Source: Novipirellula caenicola
GTDB lineage: Bacteria; Planctomycetota; Planctomycetia; Pirellulales; Pirellulaceae
Direction of reading: 5' to 3'
Assembly (NCBI RefSeq): GCF_039545035.1
Contig: NZ_BAABRO010000006.1
Location: 248,001 to 312,000, forward strand
Length of the DNA: 64,000 nt
In this document: piece after piece, positions 25,659-35,999 of the stretch
Position numbering within the stretch: the first letter of the stretch is position 1
Layout: every line of letters begins with the position of its first letter
The notes under the pieces: model-generated
Told to the model about the DNA's origin: nothing
Database searches by the model: none
The model's input: the letters and a program-made list of their open reading frames with translations, nothing else
Position numbers and translations under genes: made by a program

Positions 25659-27827
25659 TCACAGCAGACGCAGGATGTCGTTGGCGAACACCACCACCAT
25701 CAATAGCAGGATCATCAAGACGCCTGCCATCGTTAGCCGCATCTCGAGCTGTTCATTCAGCTTTTTGCCTCGAATGGCTTCGGCGATCAAGAACATCATG
25801 TGCCCCCCATCAAGTGCGGGAATCGGCAGGAAGTTTAAGATGGCTAGGTTCATGCTAAGCATCGTCAAGAACAGCAATTGAGGCGAGATGCCTCGCTCGG
25901 CTTCCTGTTTTGCCAAATCCATGATCGCCAATGGCCCGCCGACGTGACGCATCTTCACGCGACCTTGCGTGGCCATTCGCAAAAAGCGGAACACGTCTCG
26001 CAAGCGTCGTTCGGCTTCGCGGAGCCCGAGTGACAGCGCGTCCGTCACCGAAGTGGCTCGTTGAATGGATTCGCTGGCGGTCAGTCCAAGTCCGCGTTCG
26101 AACCAAACCCGGTCGTCTTGCTGCACGGTGACCTGCGTTTCAATCACGCGTCCTTTGGGAGATCGCGTCGCGAGCACCTGCAGTTGGGTGCCTTCGGGCA
26201 GGTACTGAATCGTTTCGATCAGCGAACCCCATGGGGTCGGGCCGTCCTTTTCCCAGCCTTCACGCAACTGAGCGACCAAGGGTTCGAATTCTGGATTCGG
26301 TAGCGGTGACAGCAATTCGCTGTCGGGAGTGATCAAGCGAATCTCTTGAATTTCGTCGCCGGGCTGCAACTCAAGCTCGGAATTTGCCGCGTCGTCGGCC
26401 AGCAAATTCGGCAGCACGCTGGCCACCGTCGGCAGCGGGCGGAAAGAGAATCCAAAGCGATTGATCGCGATTTCGCCGGAAATTTGCGAATCGGGAGCGT
26501 GCGTTTGCAGCGCGTCTTGCGGCGTCAACTCGACCTCGATCGTCCGCGCTTCCTCGCCTTCGCCACGCTGCAGCGTCATCGTGATCGGTTCTTTGGCCGA
26601 GATCAGTTCCAGCGGTAATTTGTAGGCATCGATCTCGGTGTCGCCGTTGATTGCGGTGATCACATCGCCAATTTGGACCCCTGCCTTTGCGGCCACCCCT
26701 TCGTCGACCAATCCGGTGATCGGGCTGATGGCCCATCGGGCACCGAGCATTTTGGCTTGTTGCGGTGGCAAATCGACTTGGTGCGTGCTGCCATCGACTC
26801 GCTCGAGCGTTAGCGAGATCGTTTTGGTGGGGTTGGAGTACAGGTAGTTGAAGAACGGCGTCGAGGGGACGATCAAGTCGTTGTTGACCTTCTTTCCGTC
26901 ATAGGCAACGATTTTCGCCCCCGCATCTTCGTCGCTCAGCACCGTGGCTGCGATACTGCCAGGCATCGCGACGGTTTTCGAACTGAATTCAAGCGAGGTG
27001 GGGCTGACGATCCCGATCATTCGCACATCGGCGTTTTCGGGGTGAGAAGCCGTTTTTAGGTTGTATTTGCGAACTCCCTCGTCATAGCGAATGGCCAAGC
27101 TGATGGGCTTTTCGGGGTTGTCCAGCCCCTCGGTCAAAATCGCCATTCGCATTTCACGGAAATGCATTTGGTCGTCGGTCAAACCGCCGACCGACACGAC
27201 TTGCCCGCCCGGTTCGATGCCTGCCTGCCACGCCGGACCGCCAGGGGTCACGCCGCCGATGATCGACGGGTTGTACGTCACGCCGTAGCCGTAGGCGATC
27301 GCGGCAAACAGGACGCCAGTGATCAAATTCATCACGACGCCGGCGCTGATGATGATCATCCGTTGCCAAACCGCTTTGGCGGGGAAGCTGCGTGGATCGA
27401 GCTTTTCAGGAGCCGCGTCGTCACTTTCGTCGTCCGCTTCGGCGGCGTCCTGTTTCATTCGAATCCGCTTTGCTTCTTCTTCGGCTTTGCGAGGATCGTC
27501 GTCCTGGCCAAGCATTTTGACGTAACCGCCCAGCGGGATGATGCCGATCCCGTATTCGGTTTCGCCGTATTGAAATTTGCCAAGCGTGCGTGGAAATTTG
27601 ATCGGGCCGATCTGGATGGGAACATCAAATCCGACGTAGAACTTTTCGCATTTCACGCCAAATGATTTGGCAGCGACGAAGTGCCCGAGTTCGTGAACGA
27701 AAATCACTAACCCAATGCCCAACGCGACCAAGCCCCATTGCCACACTTGGGTCGCCAAGAAAGTAAGTACGCCAGCTTCGTCGGTGGCAGCCAACGGCAA
27801 AAATTGGGCAAGTAAATCGATAAACAT
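25659..27827 (-). CDS. rseP: RseP-type site-2 membrane metalloprotease
   Basis: 722-aa intramembrane zinc protease. Helix 1 carries HELGHF (His45, Glu46, His49); the second metal motif is LDGGH in PALDGGHMMFL near the C terminus. Two or more PDZ-like segments lie between (GGVTPGGPAWQAGIEPGG; GLVDEGVAAKAGVQIGDVI). There is a Lys/Glu/Asp-rich cytoplasmic insert (~110-150), and the protein is about 270 residues longer than E. coli RseP. The family cleaves anti-sigma factors or signal-peptide remnants. It starts 13 bases after dxr, matching the common dxr-rseP arrangement. Confidence 0.92.
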   Translation of the reverse strand: MFIDLLAQFLPLAATDEAGVLTFLATQVWQWGLVALGIGLVIFVHELGHFVAAKSFGVKCEKFYVGFDVPIQIGPIKFPRTLGKFQYGETEYGIGIIPLGGYVKMLGQDDDPRKAEEEAKRIRMKQDAAEADDESDDAAPEKLDPRSFPAKAVWQRMIIISAGVVMNLITGVLFAAIAYGYGVTYNPSIIGGVTPGGPAWQAGIEPGGQVVSVGGLTDDQMHFREMRMAILTEGLDNPEKPISLAIRYDEGVRKYNLKTASHPENADVRMIGIVSPTSLEFSSKTVAMPGSIAATVLSDEDAGAKIVAYDGKKVNNDLIVPSTPFFNYLYSNPTKTISLTLERVDGSTHQVDLPPQQAKMLGARWAISPITGLVDEGVAAKAGVQIGDVITAINGDTEIDAYKLPLELISAKEPITMTLQRGEGEEARTIEVELTPQDALQTHAPDSQISGEIAINRFGFSFRPLPTVASVLPNLLADDAANSELELQPGDEIQEIRLITPDSELLSPLPNPEFEPLVAQLREGWEKDGPTPWGSLIETIQYLPEGTQLQVLATRSPKGRVIETQVTVQQDDRVWFERGLGLTASESIQRATSVTDALSLGLREAERRLRDVFRFLRMATQGRVKMRHVGGPLAIMDLAKQEAERGISPQLLFLTMLSMNLAILNFLPIPALDGGHMMFLIAEAIRGKKLNEQLEMRLTMAGVLMILLLMVVVFANDILRLL

Positions 27828-27840
27828 ATTTAGTTAGGTT

Positions 27841-29157
27841 TTAGGTTGCATATTGTTTGCGGACTTCGGCACGAGCCCATCGATCCAGTTCCAACAGCCG
27901 AGTTAACGACGGTTGCGGCTCGAAATGATGGTGTTCCAAAGCCCGGCGGCACGCGGGCACGATGTCAGTAAAGCGAATTTTTCCTTCCAGGAACAGACCG
28001 ACCGCTTCTTCGTTGGCGGCGTTGACCACCGAACCGGCGGTTCCTCCGACGCGGGCGACCTCGAAACCAAGTTCCAATGCCGGAAATCGTTCGCGGTCCA
28101 CCGGCTGCAGCGTCAGATCCCATTGTCGCGTGCGGTCCAGCGCCGGCGTCTCGCACGCCAAGCGGCGGGGGTAGGTCAACGCATATTGAATTGGCAGCCG
28201 CATGTCCGGGGGACTCATTTGTGCCATCACCGATCCATCTTCGAATTCCACCATCGAATGGATGATCGATTGAGGATGGACCACCACTTCGATCGATTCT
28301 GCGGGGATATCGAACAGCCAACGCGCCTCGATGACCTCGAGCGCCTTGTTCATCATCGTTGCCGAATCGATCGTAATTTTAGGGCCCATATCCCAAGTTG
28401 GATGGTTCAGTGCCAATTCGGGCGTGGCGTCCTGCATCTGTCGGATCGATGCATTGCGAAACGGGCCGCCGCTTGCCGTCAGGATCAATTTGCGAGGCTT
28501 GCAAGTGTTTTCGCTGGCGGAACCGCGTTCTTTGTCTCCCAGGCACTGAAAAATCGCAGAATGTTCGCTGTCGACCGGCAACACCTCCGCTCGCGATCCA
28601 CTTGATGCCATGTTGCTCAACGTCGCTTGCACAAGCGAACCAGCAACGACCAACGTTTCTTTGTTCGCCAGCGCAACCCGTTTGCCGCTTTCGATCGCCG
28701 CCAAAGTGCTTTCCAGCCCAGCGCGACCGACAATCGCGGCCACGACAACATCGACTTCGGGGGCCGAGGCGATTTCGACGAGCGCCTCGGCTCCGGTTTT
28801 GATTTGAGTGTTGGCAAGCGTCGAGCCCGCTGCAAATTCGGTGGCGGATTTGGGATCCGACAGCACGATCTGGTGGGGGGGGCATTTGAACTGTCCCGCT
28901 AACTCACCCAACAGTTGGACGTTGCGGTGTCCCGAGGCAGCCCACAAGTTCCACGTCTTGGTTTCGTCGATCCGGTCCAAATGATGCAAAACGTCGATCG
29001 TTGCGGTGCCAATGCTGCCGGTCGCACCAAGGACCGCCACATTGACGGTCGGCAGTGAAGGCGATCCAGAGGTGTCCTGTTTGTCCAAAGTAGCGGGTCC
29101 CGAACCAGTTTCGGCTAGAGGGCGGGCAGAGGAAGCTTCGTCAGAGTTCGCTGGCAC
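27841..29157 (-). CDS. dxr: 1-deoxy-D-xylulose 5-phosphate reductoisomerase
   Basis: 438-aa NADPH enzyme making 2-C-methyl-erythritol 4-phosphate in the non-mevalonate isoprenoid pathway. Visible: VNVAVLGATGSIGTATIDVL (NADPH loop), ALANKETLVVAG, PVDSEHSAIFQCL (metal and substrate site), LTASGGPFRN, HPTWDMGPKITIDSATMMNKALEVIEA and HPQSIIHSMVEFEDGS. A ~35-residue Ser/Ala/Pro-rich extension precedes the core if the GTG at 29157 is used, and no ribosome site is evident. First gene of the dxr-rseP operon, divergent from ftsH. Confidence 0.94.
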   Translation of the reverse strand: MPANSDEASSARPLAETGSGPATLDKQDTSGSPSLPTVNVAVLGATGSIGTATIDVLHHLDRIDETKTWNLWAASGHRNVQLLGELAGQFKCPPHQIVLSDPKSATEFAAGSTLANTQIKTGAEALVEIASAPEVDVVVAAIVGRAGLESTLAAIESGKRVALANKETLVVAGSLVQATLSNMASSGSRAEVLPVDSEHSAIFQCLGDKERGSASENTCKPRKLILTASGGPFRNASIRQMQDATPELALNHPTWDMGPKITIDSATMMNKALEVIEARWLFDIPAESIEVVVHPQSIIHSMVEFEDGSVMAQMSPPDMRLPIQYALTYPRRLACETPALDRTRQWDLTLQPVDRERFPALELGFEVARVGGTAGSVVNAANEEAVGLFLEGKIRFTDIVPACRRALEHHHFEPQPSLTRLLELDRWARAEVRKQYAT

Positions 29158-29530
29158 GAGAATTTTTTGGTCGAAGAAGGGGGTTTTCAGTGCAAGACGA
29201 GTGAACGATTACGGCGTTGACGAAGTAGTCAAAAAGACGCAAACGGTGGTGATCGCCGGACTTCCGGAACCTTCGTTACGATCGATCTCCCCATCTGGTT
29301 CCGCCCAACATAGGCTTGCCGTTGGACGTGGGCAATCAAACAATACGTAATAAAATACTGTTCAACGCATCATCTCGTCTGTTTTTTGTGGGTGCAAGCG
29401 ATCCGATGGCCTCGTCGATTTGTCTCGATGTCGCCCCTCTCGATCGGCTGGCAAGCTGAAAGCTTACCCCACTTTTTCGACGTAATGACATACGAAATCT
29501 TTAAAATCGAGTCCCCTCTCTGGTAACGCA
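29158..29530. promoter_or_regulatory. Divergent dxr/ftsH control region
   Basis: 373 bases without a gene. A possible plus-strand promoter for ftsH is TTGGAC (29322-29327) with TACGTA/TAATAAAAT (29344-29356) downstream; spacing for the best match is 16 bases but the -10 is poor. No operator was identified. Confidence 0.3.
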
Positions 29531-31756
29531 ATGACCGACGATAAGCGAAAGAAATCGAGCAGCAACGAACCACGAAGCGGCGGAAATATGTGGTTGGTGC
29601 TCGCGGCGATCGTCTCCGCCGTGCTTTTGAGTACGTTTTTATTTAGTAATAACAGCCACAGGCTACGCTATCCGGACCTCCTGGTCCTGCTGCAAAAGGA
29701 AGCGGAAGCCCGCAAATCCGAGTCGTCGGCGGCGGCCGCAGGGGAGACGTCCGAGAAATCCGATTCCCAGTCGGCTGCGGCGAATTCGTCCGACGCAGAT
29801 ACGTCCGATGCGGAACCGTCGGACACGGATCCGGCCGCCGCGGAGCCGTCCGCTGCGGATGTCGCCAGAGCCAGCGACGATGGGCAATCCGAATCGTCCA
29901 CCGCGGATCCACGGACGTTGGTGGTTTCGTCGATCAATGATCCCACGAAGAAAGTCGAATACAGTCGCCCGCAATACATCAAGGTGTCCGAAGAAAAGAT
30001 CACTGGCACCGTGATGTATCGTCCGCTGGGGACCAAACCGGCGGTCAAGCCCGAGGCGATTCAATTCGAAACCATTCACGCTTCGGGGAACGAAACCGAG
30101 GATCGTCGGCTTGCCGAATTGTTGACCGCTTCGGGCGTGATTTGGGACAACGATCGTCCTAGTCGCTTTTTCGAGCAACATTGGCCCGAGCTGTTGATGA
30201 TCGGCGTCTTGGTGATGCTTGGCATCATGATGCTGCGGCGGATTGGCGGCGTGGGTTCCCCGATGTCCTTTTCGCGAAGTCGTGGAAAGTTGTACGGTCA
30301 AGAAGAATTGCCGTTGACGTTTGCCGACGTGGCGGGGATCGAAGAAGCGGTCGACGAGGTGCGTGAAGTCGTCGACTTTTTGAAAAACAGTGACAAATAT
30401 CAATCGCTTGGCGGCCGCATTCCCAAGGGAGTGCTGTTGGTTGGCCCTCCCGGGACCGGCAAAACGTTGCTCGCCAAAGCGATTGCAGGCGAAGCCGGGG
30501 TGCCGTTTTTCAGTCTTTCCGGTAGCGACTTTGTCGAAATGTTCGTCGGTGTCGGTGCGGCTCGCGTCCGAGACATGTTCCAACAAGCGACCAGCCGGGC
30601 GCCTTGCATTATCTTTATCGACGAGTTGGACGCATTGGGAAAAAGCCGCAGCGGCAGCGTCGTCGGCGGGCATGATGAACGCGAACAAACGCTCAACGCG
30701 TTGTTGGTCGAGATGGATGGTTTTGATTCCAACTCGGGAGTGATCATTGTCGCGGCCACCAACCGACCGGAAACCTTGGATCCCGCGCTGCTGCGTCCGG
30801 GACGATTCGATCGACACGTCTTGGTCGATCGCCCCGATGTCGCTGGTCGCGAAGAAATCTTGAAAGTCCACGTCAAAAATGTGCGGTTGGACGAGAAGGT
30901 GGAACTACGCGACATCGCGTCAATCACGCCCGGTTTTGTCGGAGCCGATTTGGCCAACCTCGTCAACGAGGCGGCGCTGTTGGCCGCGCGGGCGGAAAAA
31001 CAAACGGTGGGAATCGAGCAGTTCAATGAAGCGGTTGAACGAGTGACGGCTGGTTTGGAAAAGAAGAATCGCGTCATGAACGAAGACGAAAAAATTCGTG
31101 TCGCGTATCACGAAGCCGGACATGCGATCGTCGCAGCGGCACTGCCCAATACCGATCCCGTTCACAAAGTCAGCATCATTCCGCGTGGCTTGGCCGCATT
31201 GGGGTACACGATGCAGCGTCCCGAGTCGGATCGCTATTTGATGACCAAGACCGAATTGGAAAGCAACATGAAAGTGTTGTTGGCCGGAACGTTGACCGAA
31301 GAAATGACGTTCCAAGACATCAGCACCGGAGCCCAGAATGATTTGGAACGCTGTACCGAGATTGCACGCAGCATGGTGATGGATTACGGGATGAGCCGGA
31401 TGGGGCGGATCAATTTTCGCCGCAGTTCGCGATCCGCGTTTTTGGCTAGCAGTGGTGGCGACGGCTACCAAATGAACCACAGCGAAGAAATGGCCAAGAT
31501 GATCGACAAAGAAGTCGCGCGGATCATCGAAGACGCCCTGGCGCAAACTCGCGAGATTCTCGAACAACGCCGCGAGGTGCTCGAAGCGGTCACGCAGCGA
31601 CTGCTGGATGTCGAGGCGATCGACAGTGACGAGTTGATGCGGTTGATCAAAGAGAATTCACGCGGACCATGGCTGGTTCCCGGGACCGTCACCGAAAAAC
31701 CAAGGGCGGTGATGCCATCGGTCGACGGTGACAAAGCGAAAGCCGAAGCCCCGTAA
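29531..31756 (+). CDS. ftsH: ATP-dependent zinc metalloprotease FtsH
   Basis: 741-aa membrane AAA+ protease. Membrane helices at ~20-38 and ~219-236; between them an extracytoplasmic region with a Ser/Ala/Asp/Glu-rich low-complexity insert (~61-125). AAA core: Walker A GPPGTGKT (305-312), Walker B IIFIDE (360-365), second region of homology [20 protein letters not shown]. Zinc site HEAGH (527-531). C-terminal helical region ends KAKAEAP. Degrades misfolded membrane and regulatory proteins. Close to rseP and dxr but transcribed divergently. Confidence 0.95.
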   Translation: MTDDKRKKSSSNEPRSGGNMWLVLAAIVSAVLLSTFLFSNNSHRLRYPDLLVLLQKEAEARKSESSAAAAGETSEKSDSQSAAANSSDADTSDAEPSDTDPAAAEPSAADVARASDDGQSESSTADPRTLVVSSINDPTKKVEYSRPQYIKVSEEKITGTVMYRPLGTKPAVKPEAIQFETIHASGNETEDRRLAELLTASGVIWDNDRPSRFFEQHWPELLMIGVLVMLGIMMLRRIGGVGSPMSFSRSRGKLYGQEELPLTFADVAGIEEAVDEVREVVDFLKNSDKYQSLGGRIPKGVLLVGPPGTGKTLLAKAIAGEAGVPFFSLSGSDFVEMFVGVGAARVRDMFQQATSRAPCIIFIDELDALGKSRSGSVVGGHDEREQTLNALLVEMDGFDSNSGVIIVAATNRPETLDPALLRPGRFDRHVLVDRPDVAGREEILKVHVKNVRLDEKVELRDIASITPGFVGADLANLVNEAALLAARAEKQTVGIEQFNEAVERVTAGLEKKNRVMNEDEKIRVAYHEAGHAIVAAALPNTDPVHKVSIIPRGLAALGYTMQRPESDRYLMTKTELESNMKVLLAGTLTEEMTFQDISTGAQNDLERCTEIARSMVMDYGMSRMGRINFRRSSRSAFLASSGGDGYQMNHSEEMAKMIDKEVARIIEDALAQTREILEQRREVLEAVTQRLLDVEAIDSDELMRLIKENSRGPWLVPGTVTEKPRAVMPSVDGDKAKAEAP

Positions 31757-31775
31757 ATCGGATCACGCGTGAACC

Positions 31776-31825
31776 GGATTGCCACAGGATCCTGATGTCA
31801 CGGGATCCGGATTGTCACGGGATCC
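31776..31825. repeat. Three tandem 16-17-base repeats after ftsH
   Basis: GGATTGCCACAGGATCC (31776-31792), TGATGTCACGGGATCC (31793-31808) and GGATTGTCACGGGATCC (31809-31825) are tandem, each ending in GGATCC. They begin 20 bases after the ftsH stop and may fold into alternative hairpins in the 3' region. Confidence 0.65.
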
Positions 31826-31961
31826 TGCGGCATACAATGTTTTTACATTGTTTTGAATCACGGCGAACCATTCCTCGTGGCAAACATGGTTTGATGTCCT
31901 TCGTAAGCAATCGCGGTTTCGTTGCGATTGCGTCGCGTTCCTAGTGCAGGAGGATTTCGTC

Positions 31962-33338
31962 ATGTTCCATCAAGTTCGCAGTCTTTGGGGGCTGGCCGTC
32001 ATCGCATCGGCCCTTCTTTTGGCGGCCCCGGTGGCTTCCGCGGGGCAGGTTGGATTGGATGTCGGTGTGTCCAGTCCGACGATGCAAGCGGGCGAGAAAT
32101 CGACCAACTATATCCGCATCGCCCTCAGTGGTGCCGCACTACTGCAATCCGACAAACGGCCTCCGGTCAATGTCGCCATCGTGATCGATACCAGCGGGTC
32201 GATGAGCGGCGAAAAGATTGTGCAGGCTCGCAATGCTGCAATCGCCGCGATCAATCGGCTGCACGACTCGGATATCGTGTCGGTCGTCCTGTACAACTCG
32301 TCAACCGAAGTGTTGGTGCCAGCGACCAAGGCAACCGATCGAAAATCGATCGTTGCCAAAATCCGCGGAATCCGTGCCGGAGGCAATACGGCGTTGTTCG
32401 CGGGCGTCAGCAAAGGGGCCGCCGAAGTTCGCAAGTTCCTCGGGTCCGATTCGGTCAATCGTGTGATTTTGCTTTCCGATGGGATCGCCAACGTTGGCCC
32501 CAAGAGCCCGCGTGAATTGGAACGGCTCGGCGCGTCGCTCGTCAAAGAAGGGATCAGCGTTAGCACGCTAGGGCTGGGGCTGGGGTACAACGAAGACTTG
32601 ATGAGCAAATTGGCCACCGCCGGAAGCGGCAACCATATTTTTGTCGAATCGGCCGACGATCTGATTGCGGTCTTCAACAGCGAGTTCAAAGATCTGATGA
32701 GTGTCGTCGCATGCGACTTCGAGATCGTCGCCACGGTGGCTTCGGGCGTTCGTCCGGTACGCGTCTTGGGCACGCAAGCTGATATCGTTGGCAATACCAT
32801 TCACATTCCGCTGGCTCAATTGTATTCGCGGCAAGAGCGTTACTTTGTTTTGGAAGTCGAAGTGGATGCGGGCGAAGCGGGCCAATCACGTCCGCTGGTT
32901 GATGTATCGGTGAAGTATCAAAACATGACCTCCGAAACGATGGACAAACTAACCAGCAGTATCGCCGTGCGTTTCAGTGACGAGAGTGCCGAAGTCCAGC
33001 GAGATCGCGATCTGGAAACGTATGCTTATTGTGCGGTTCAGATCGCCAATGAAAACAACATCCGAGCAACAGCGCTGCGTGATGCCGGGCAGATCGATGA
33101 TGCAAAGGAACTGCTTAACCATAACGCAAAGATGCTGCTGCAGTGTGCAACGGAATGTAAAACCAACAACGTCGATTTCGTCGTCCCCGAACTCCAAAAG
33201 AATATCGAAGTAAATCGATACCAAGCGGAAAACGTCGATAACAATCGCGACTGGGCACGGAACCGCAAAGTCATGCGGGGATACCAGAACGAAGTTCAAG
33301 CCCAGCAATCCTATCCGATCGAAGTGCCGAAGAAGTAG
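31962..33338 (+). CDS. Secreted von Willebrand factor A-domain protein
   Basis: 458-aa exported protein. The start is ATG 31962, with AGGAGG 8 bases upstream (one of the strongest ribosome sites in the window). Signal peptide ~1-27 (LAVIASALLLAAPVASA). The vWA domain runs ~70-240 with the MIDAS motif DTSGSMS (76-82) and downstream LLSDGIANVG. Residues ~250-350 form a beta-rich region, and the Asn/Gln-rich C terminus (AENVDNNRDWARNRKVMRGY) is predicted helical. Such proteins bind ligands in a metal-dependent way at the surface or in the periplasm. A two-component pair follows on the same strand after 109 bases. Confidence 0.8.
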   Translation: MFHQVRSLWGLAVIASALLLAAPVASAGQVGLDVGVSSPTMQAGEKSTNYIRIALSGAALLQSDKRPPVNVAIVIDTSGSMSGEKIVQARNAAIAAINRLHDSDIVSVVLYNSSTEVLVPATKATDRKSIVAKIRGIRAGGNTALFAGVSKGAAEVRKFLGSDSVNRVILLSDGIANVGPKSPRELERLGASLVKEGISVSTLGLGLGYNEDLMSKLATAGSGNHIFVESADDLIAVFNSEFKDLMSVVACDFEIVATVASGVRPVRVLGTQADIVGNTIHIPLAQLYSRQERYFVLEVEVDAGEAGQSRPLVDVSVKYQNMTSETMDKLTSSIAVRFSDESAEVQRDRDLETYAYCAVQIANENNIRATALRDAGQIDDAKELLNHNAKMLLQCATECKTNNVDFVVPELQKNIEVNRYQAENVDNNRDWARNRKVMRGYQNEVQAQQSYPIEVPKK

Positions 33339-33447
33339 TCGCACCGCAGCAACGTAAGCAACGAGGCGTTGGCGTTTTGACTAAAATCGAATACGGATCG
33401 CCAAACCCTCGTCCGCTACCTGTCGTTTCTCTCTTGCCCGATTGCTC

Positions 33448-35136
33448 ATGACGCACCGGCTTCTGATCGCATTGATCGCGTTGATCGCCGCGCCGCTGGT
33501 GCTGCTGGGGTGGGGAACCTCGTCACTACTTCGCCGTCAACGCGAAACCGCTCAGCAGCAATTGCACACCGTGCTACAATCTCGCTTGCTTGAAATCGAT
33601 CAATCGCTATCCGAAGTCCTCGCCGGACACGCGCGGCGGATCAGCGCGGCGCTGGATCGCCCCGGCAATCCGATCAGCAGGTTTGAACAAATCACGCGAC
33701 ACGATCCGGTCGTTCGCCAATGTTTTTTTGCCAATGCAAAAGGCGTGATTGTTTATCCGCCCAAACCAGTTGCTGAGGATCCCGAGGCGATTGCCATTTA
33801 TGCGGCGTTGCCGGCAATCATCGCGAGTAACCCGGGGCTCGAAATCAGTGAACTGGATCGTCCCAGCGGCGATGTCTCGACCAAACTGCAACCAACGCGA
33901 TCGCAACCGCCGCAGTCAAAGTCTGGCGGCAAATCCGCCGCCAAGCCTGCGGCCACGACGGTGCGGTGGCAGGTCTGGTACATGGATGAGGGCAGCCAAT
34001 TGATTCTGTGGCTATTGAAAAGCAACGGCGATTCGATTGGCGTGTTGTTGGAACGTGCCCGTTGGGTTTCCGAACTAATTGCGGCGCTGCCAGACGCCAA
34101 GTCGGTTGCGATCGCCAACCCTGCCGTGACGAAAACGTCCGCGACGCAAGCCGATTCAATCAGTTGTACTTCGCTGGTCGACGAAGCGGGCCAAATCGTC
34201 TACCGCTGGGGCAGCGATCTTGAAACCGCCGATGATCCGATCGCGGTCGTGCCGCTTTCGCCACCCTTGTCGAGTTGGCAACTTCAATACAACAACGCGT
34301 CTCCCTTGCTTCCTGAGTCTGGTTCCCTCGCAACGATGCTGTCGATCTCAGGGTTGGCGGTCATGTTGTTGGCGTTGGGGGCGTACGTGATGACCAGTGT
34401 CCAGCGTCAAATGCATGTCGCCCGCAGTCGCGTCAGCTTTGCTGGTCAGGTGTCACACGAGTTGCGGACGCCGTTGACCAATATCCGCTTGTACGCCGAA
34501 CTGGCCGAATCCGACTTAGAGAACTTGCCTGAGGGGGACACTCGAGAAACGATCGGGCGACGATTGCGGGTGATCGACAGCGAGAGTCGGCGGTTGGGAC
34601 GATTGGTTTCGGGGGTCTTGGAAATGGTGCGTGACGAACGCAATGTTCGTGCTCCGTCTCGCAAGCCTACCGATGTCGACAAACTAATCGACCAAACGTT
34701 GGCCCAGTTTGCACCGCGTTTCGATACGTTGGGAATCGAGGTCCAGCGGGATGCCGATGCTGCAGGGCCGCTTTGTGTGGATCCTGATATCATTGAAATG
34801 GTGCTGGTCAATCTGCTCAGCAACGTCGAAAAATATGCTGCTTCGGGAAAGTACGTTCGCGTGGCCTCATCGATCGAGGGAAACGAGTTGGTGGTCACGG
34901 TCACGGATCGAGGCCCAGGGATCCCGCGGCGTTATCATCGCAAAATCTTTCGTCCCTTCTTTCGCTTGGATGATTCGATTCATGCACCCAGCGGAACGGG
35001 GATTGGGTTGGCGATCGCCAAGCTTGCCGCTCAGCGACACGCAGGGCGATTAACGATCGAAAATGTCGACGTCGGAACCCAATTTGAATTGCGAGTCGCG
35101 GTCGATGCACGTCGCTGCGATCGCAGCGGGACATGA
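33448..35136 (+). CDS. Membrane sensor histidine kinase
   Basis: 562 aa. Helix 1 at ~6-25, an extracytoplasmic sensor region (~30-285) with a Gln/Ser/Lys-rich low-complexity piece (SKSGGKSAAKPAATTV), and helix 2 at ~290-312. There is no HAMP domain. The kinase core has H-box VSHELRTPLTNIRLYAELAE (His337), N-box LVNLLSNVEKYAA, DRGPGIP and GTGIGLAIAKLAAQRH. ATG 33448 is chosen over a TTG two codons earlier. The response-regulator gene begins 40 bases after the stop; together they form a two-component system of unknown signal. Confidence 0.9.
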   Translation: MTHRLLIALIALIAAPLVLLGWGTSSLLRRQRETAQQQLHTVLQSRLLEIDQSLSEVLAGHARRISAALDRPGNPISRFEQITRHDPVVRQCFFANAKGVIVYPPKPVAEDPEAIAIYAALPAIIASNPGLEISELDRPSGDVSTKLQPTRSQPPQSKSGGKSAAKPAATTVRWQVWYMDEGSQLILWLLKSNGDSIGVLLERARWVSELIAALPDAKSVAIANPAVTKTSATQADSISCTSLVDEAGQIVYRWGSDLETADDPIAVVPLSPPLSSWQLQYNNASPLLPESGSLATMLSISGLAVMLLALGAYVMTSVQRQMHVARSRVSFAGQVSHELRTPLTNIRLYAELAESDLENLPEGDTRETIGRRLRVIDSESRRLGRLVSGVLEMVRDERNVRAPSRKPTDVDKLIDQTLAQFAPRFDTLGIEVQRDADAAGPLCVDPDIIEMVLVNLLSNVEKYAASGKYVRVASSIEGNELVVTVTDRGPGIPRRYHRKIFRPFFRLDDSIHAPSGTGIGLAIAKLAAQRHAGRLTIENVDVGTQFELRVAVDARRCDRSGT

Positions 35137-35176
35137 TCGTTCCTTAGCCACCCAATGCACTACTATTAGCAAGCCG

Positions 35177-35884
35177 ATGCAACTGAAAATCTTGATTGCC
35201 GAAGATGATCCTCATACTCGTGCCGCGCTTGCTGAAATCTTGCGAACCGAAGGGCACTCGGTCGCCGAAGCCGCCGATGGGCACCAGGCAAAATGTTTGT
35301 TCGATCGCGACCGGCCGCAATTCGCCTGTTTGGACGTGATGATGCCGGGGCTAAGTGGGTATGACCTTTGTCGTCATTTCCGCAGCCTCGATCCGGCCAT
35401 GCCGATCTTGTTTATCACCGCCAAGGCCGAAGAGATCGACAAGGTCGTCGGACTCGAGTTAGGCGCCGATGACTACATCGCCAAACCATTTGGCGCCAAA
35501 GAAGTGGTGGCTCGAATCCGGGCGATTGCCCGGCGAAGTGTCCCAGGATTCGAGCTGGCTGCCACAGCCGTGTCACTTCCCGAGAATGATTTTCAGATGG
35601 GGGCACTGCACGTCATGCCAAAGAAGATGCGTGCGACGCGAGGCAACGCGACGATCGAATTGACGCTCCGTGAGCTGCGGATCTTGCAGTTGCTCGCCAG
35701 CAAGCCAGGCGAAGTGGTGGACCGCGACGAGCTCTTTCGCATCGCTTGGCAAGAAACTCATCCGCTCAATACAAGAACGCTCGACCAAACCATCAGCCAA
35801 TTGCGAAAGCGAATCGAAGCCGACCCGAAACAGCCGCAAATCATCCAAACCGTCTACGGCGTCGGCTATCGGTTCGAGCCCTAA
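35177..35884 (+). CDS. OmpR-family response regulator
   Basis: 235 aa. Receiver domain ~1-120 with the acidic pair EDD (9-11), phospho-acceptor Asp53 (CLDVMMPG), a Thr in FITAK and Lys in AKPFGAKE. The C-terminal winged-helix DNA-binding domain (~140-235) has ELTLRELRILQLLASKPGE, RTLDQTISQLRKRIEADP and the closing QTVYGVGYRFEP. ATG 35177 gives the typical start QLKILIAEDD; the longer open frame overlaps the kinase gene. Likely partner of the upstream histidine kinase. Confidence 0.92.
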   Translation: MQLKILIAEDDPHTRAALAEILRTEGHSVAEAADGHQAKCLFDRDRPQFACLDVMMPGLSGYDLCRHFRSLDPAMPILFITAKAEEIDKVVGLELGADDYIAKPFGAKEVVARIRAIARRSVPGFELAATAVSLPENDFQMGALHVMPKKMRATRGNATIELTLRELRILQLLASKPGEVVDRDELFRIAWQETHPLNTRTLDQTISQLRKRIEADPKQPQIIQTVYGVGYRFEP

Positions 35885-35948
35885 ATGCACGTTCCAACGC
35901 GACTTAGCCCTCTCCAATCGACGCAACGAAAGCGAACTCATCACCGGA

Positions 35949-35999
35949 GCAGGAAACCAAAGAACGCTCGACCATCCTGCGGTATCCGATCTTCCTGCC
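35949..35999. repeat. 51-base direct repeat, copy A
   Basis: Copy A carries GAACGCTCGACCATCCTGCG followed by GTATCCGATCTTCCTGCC. It recurs exactly 180 bases downstream with a few changes. Confidence 0.75.

Noticed and set aside
24896-25858. 320-codon plus-strand ORF over the methyltransferase and rseP ends
   Set aside because: Covers two real genes on the other strand and a repeat cluster; Arg/Ser-rich shadow.
29663-30871. 402-codon minus-strand ORF opposite ftsH
   Set aside because: Exactly antisense to the conserved AAA region; typical shadow ORF in GC-rich DNA.
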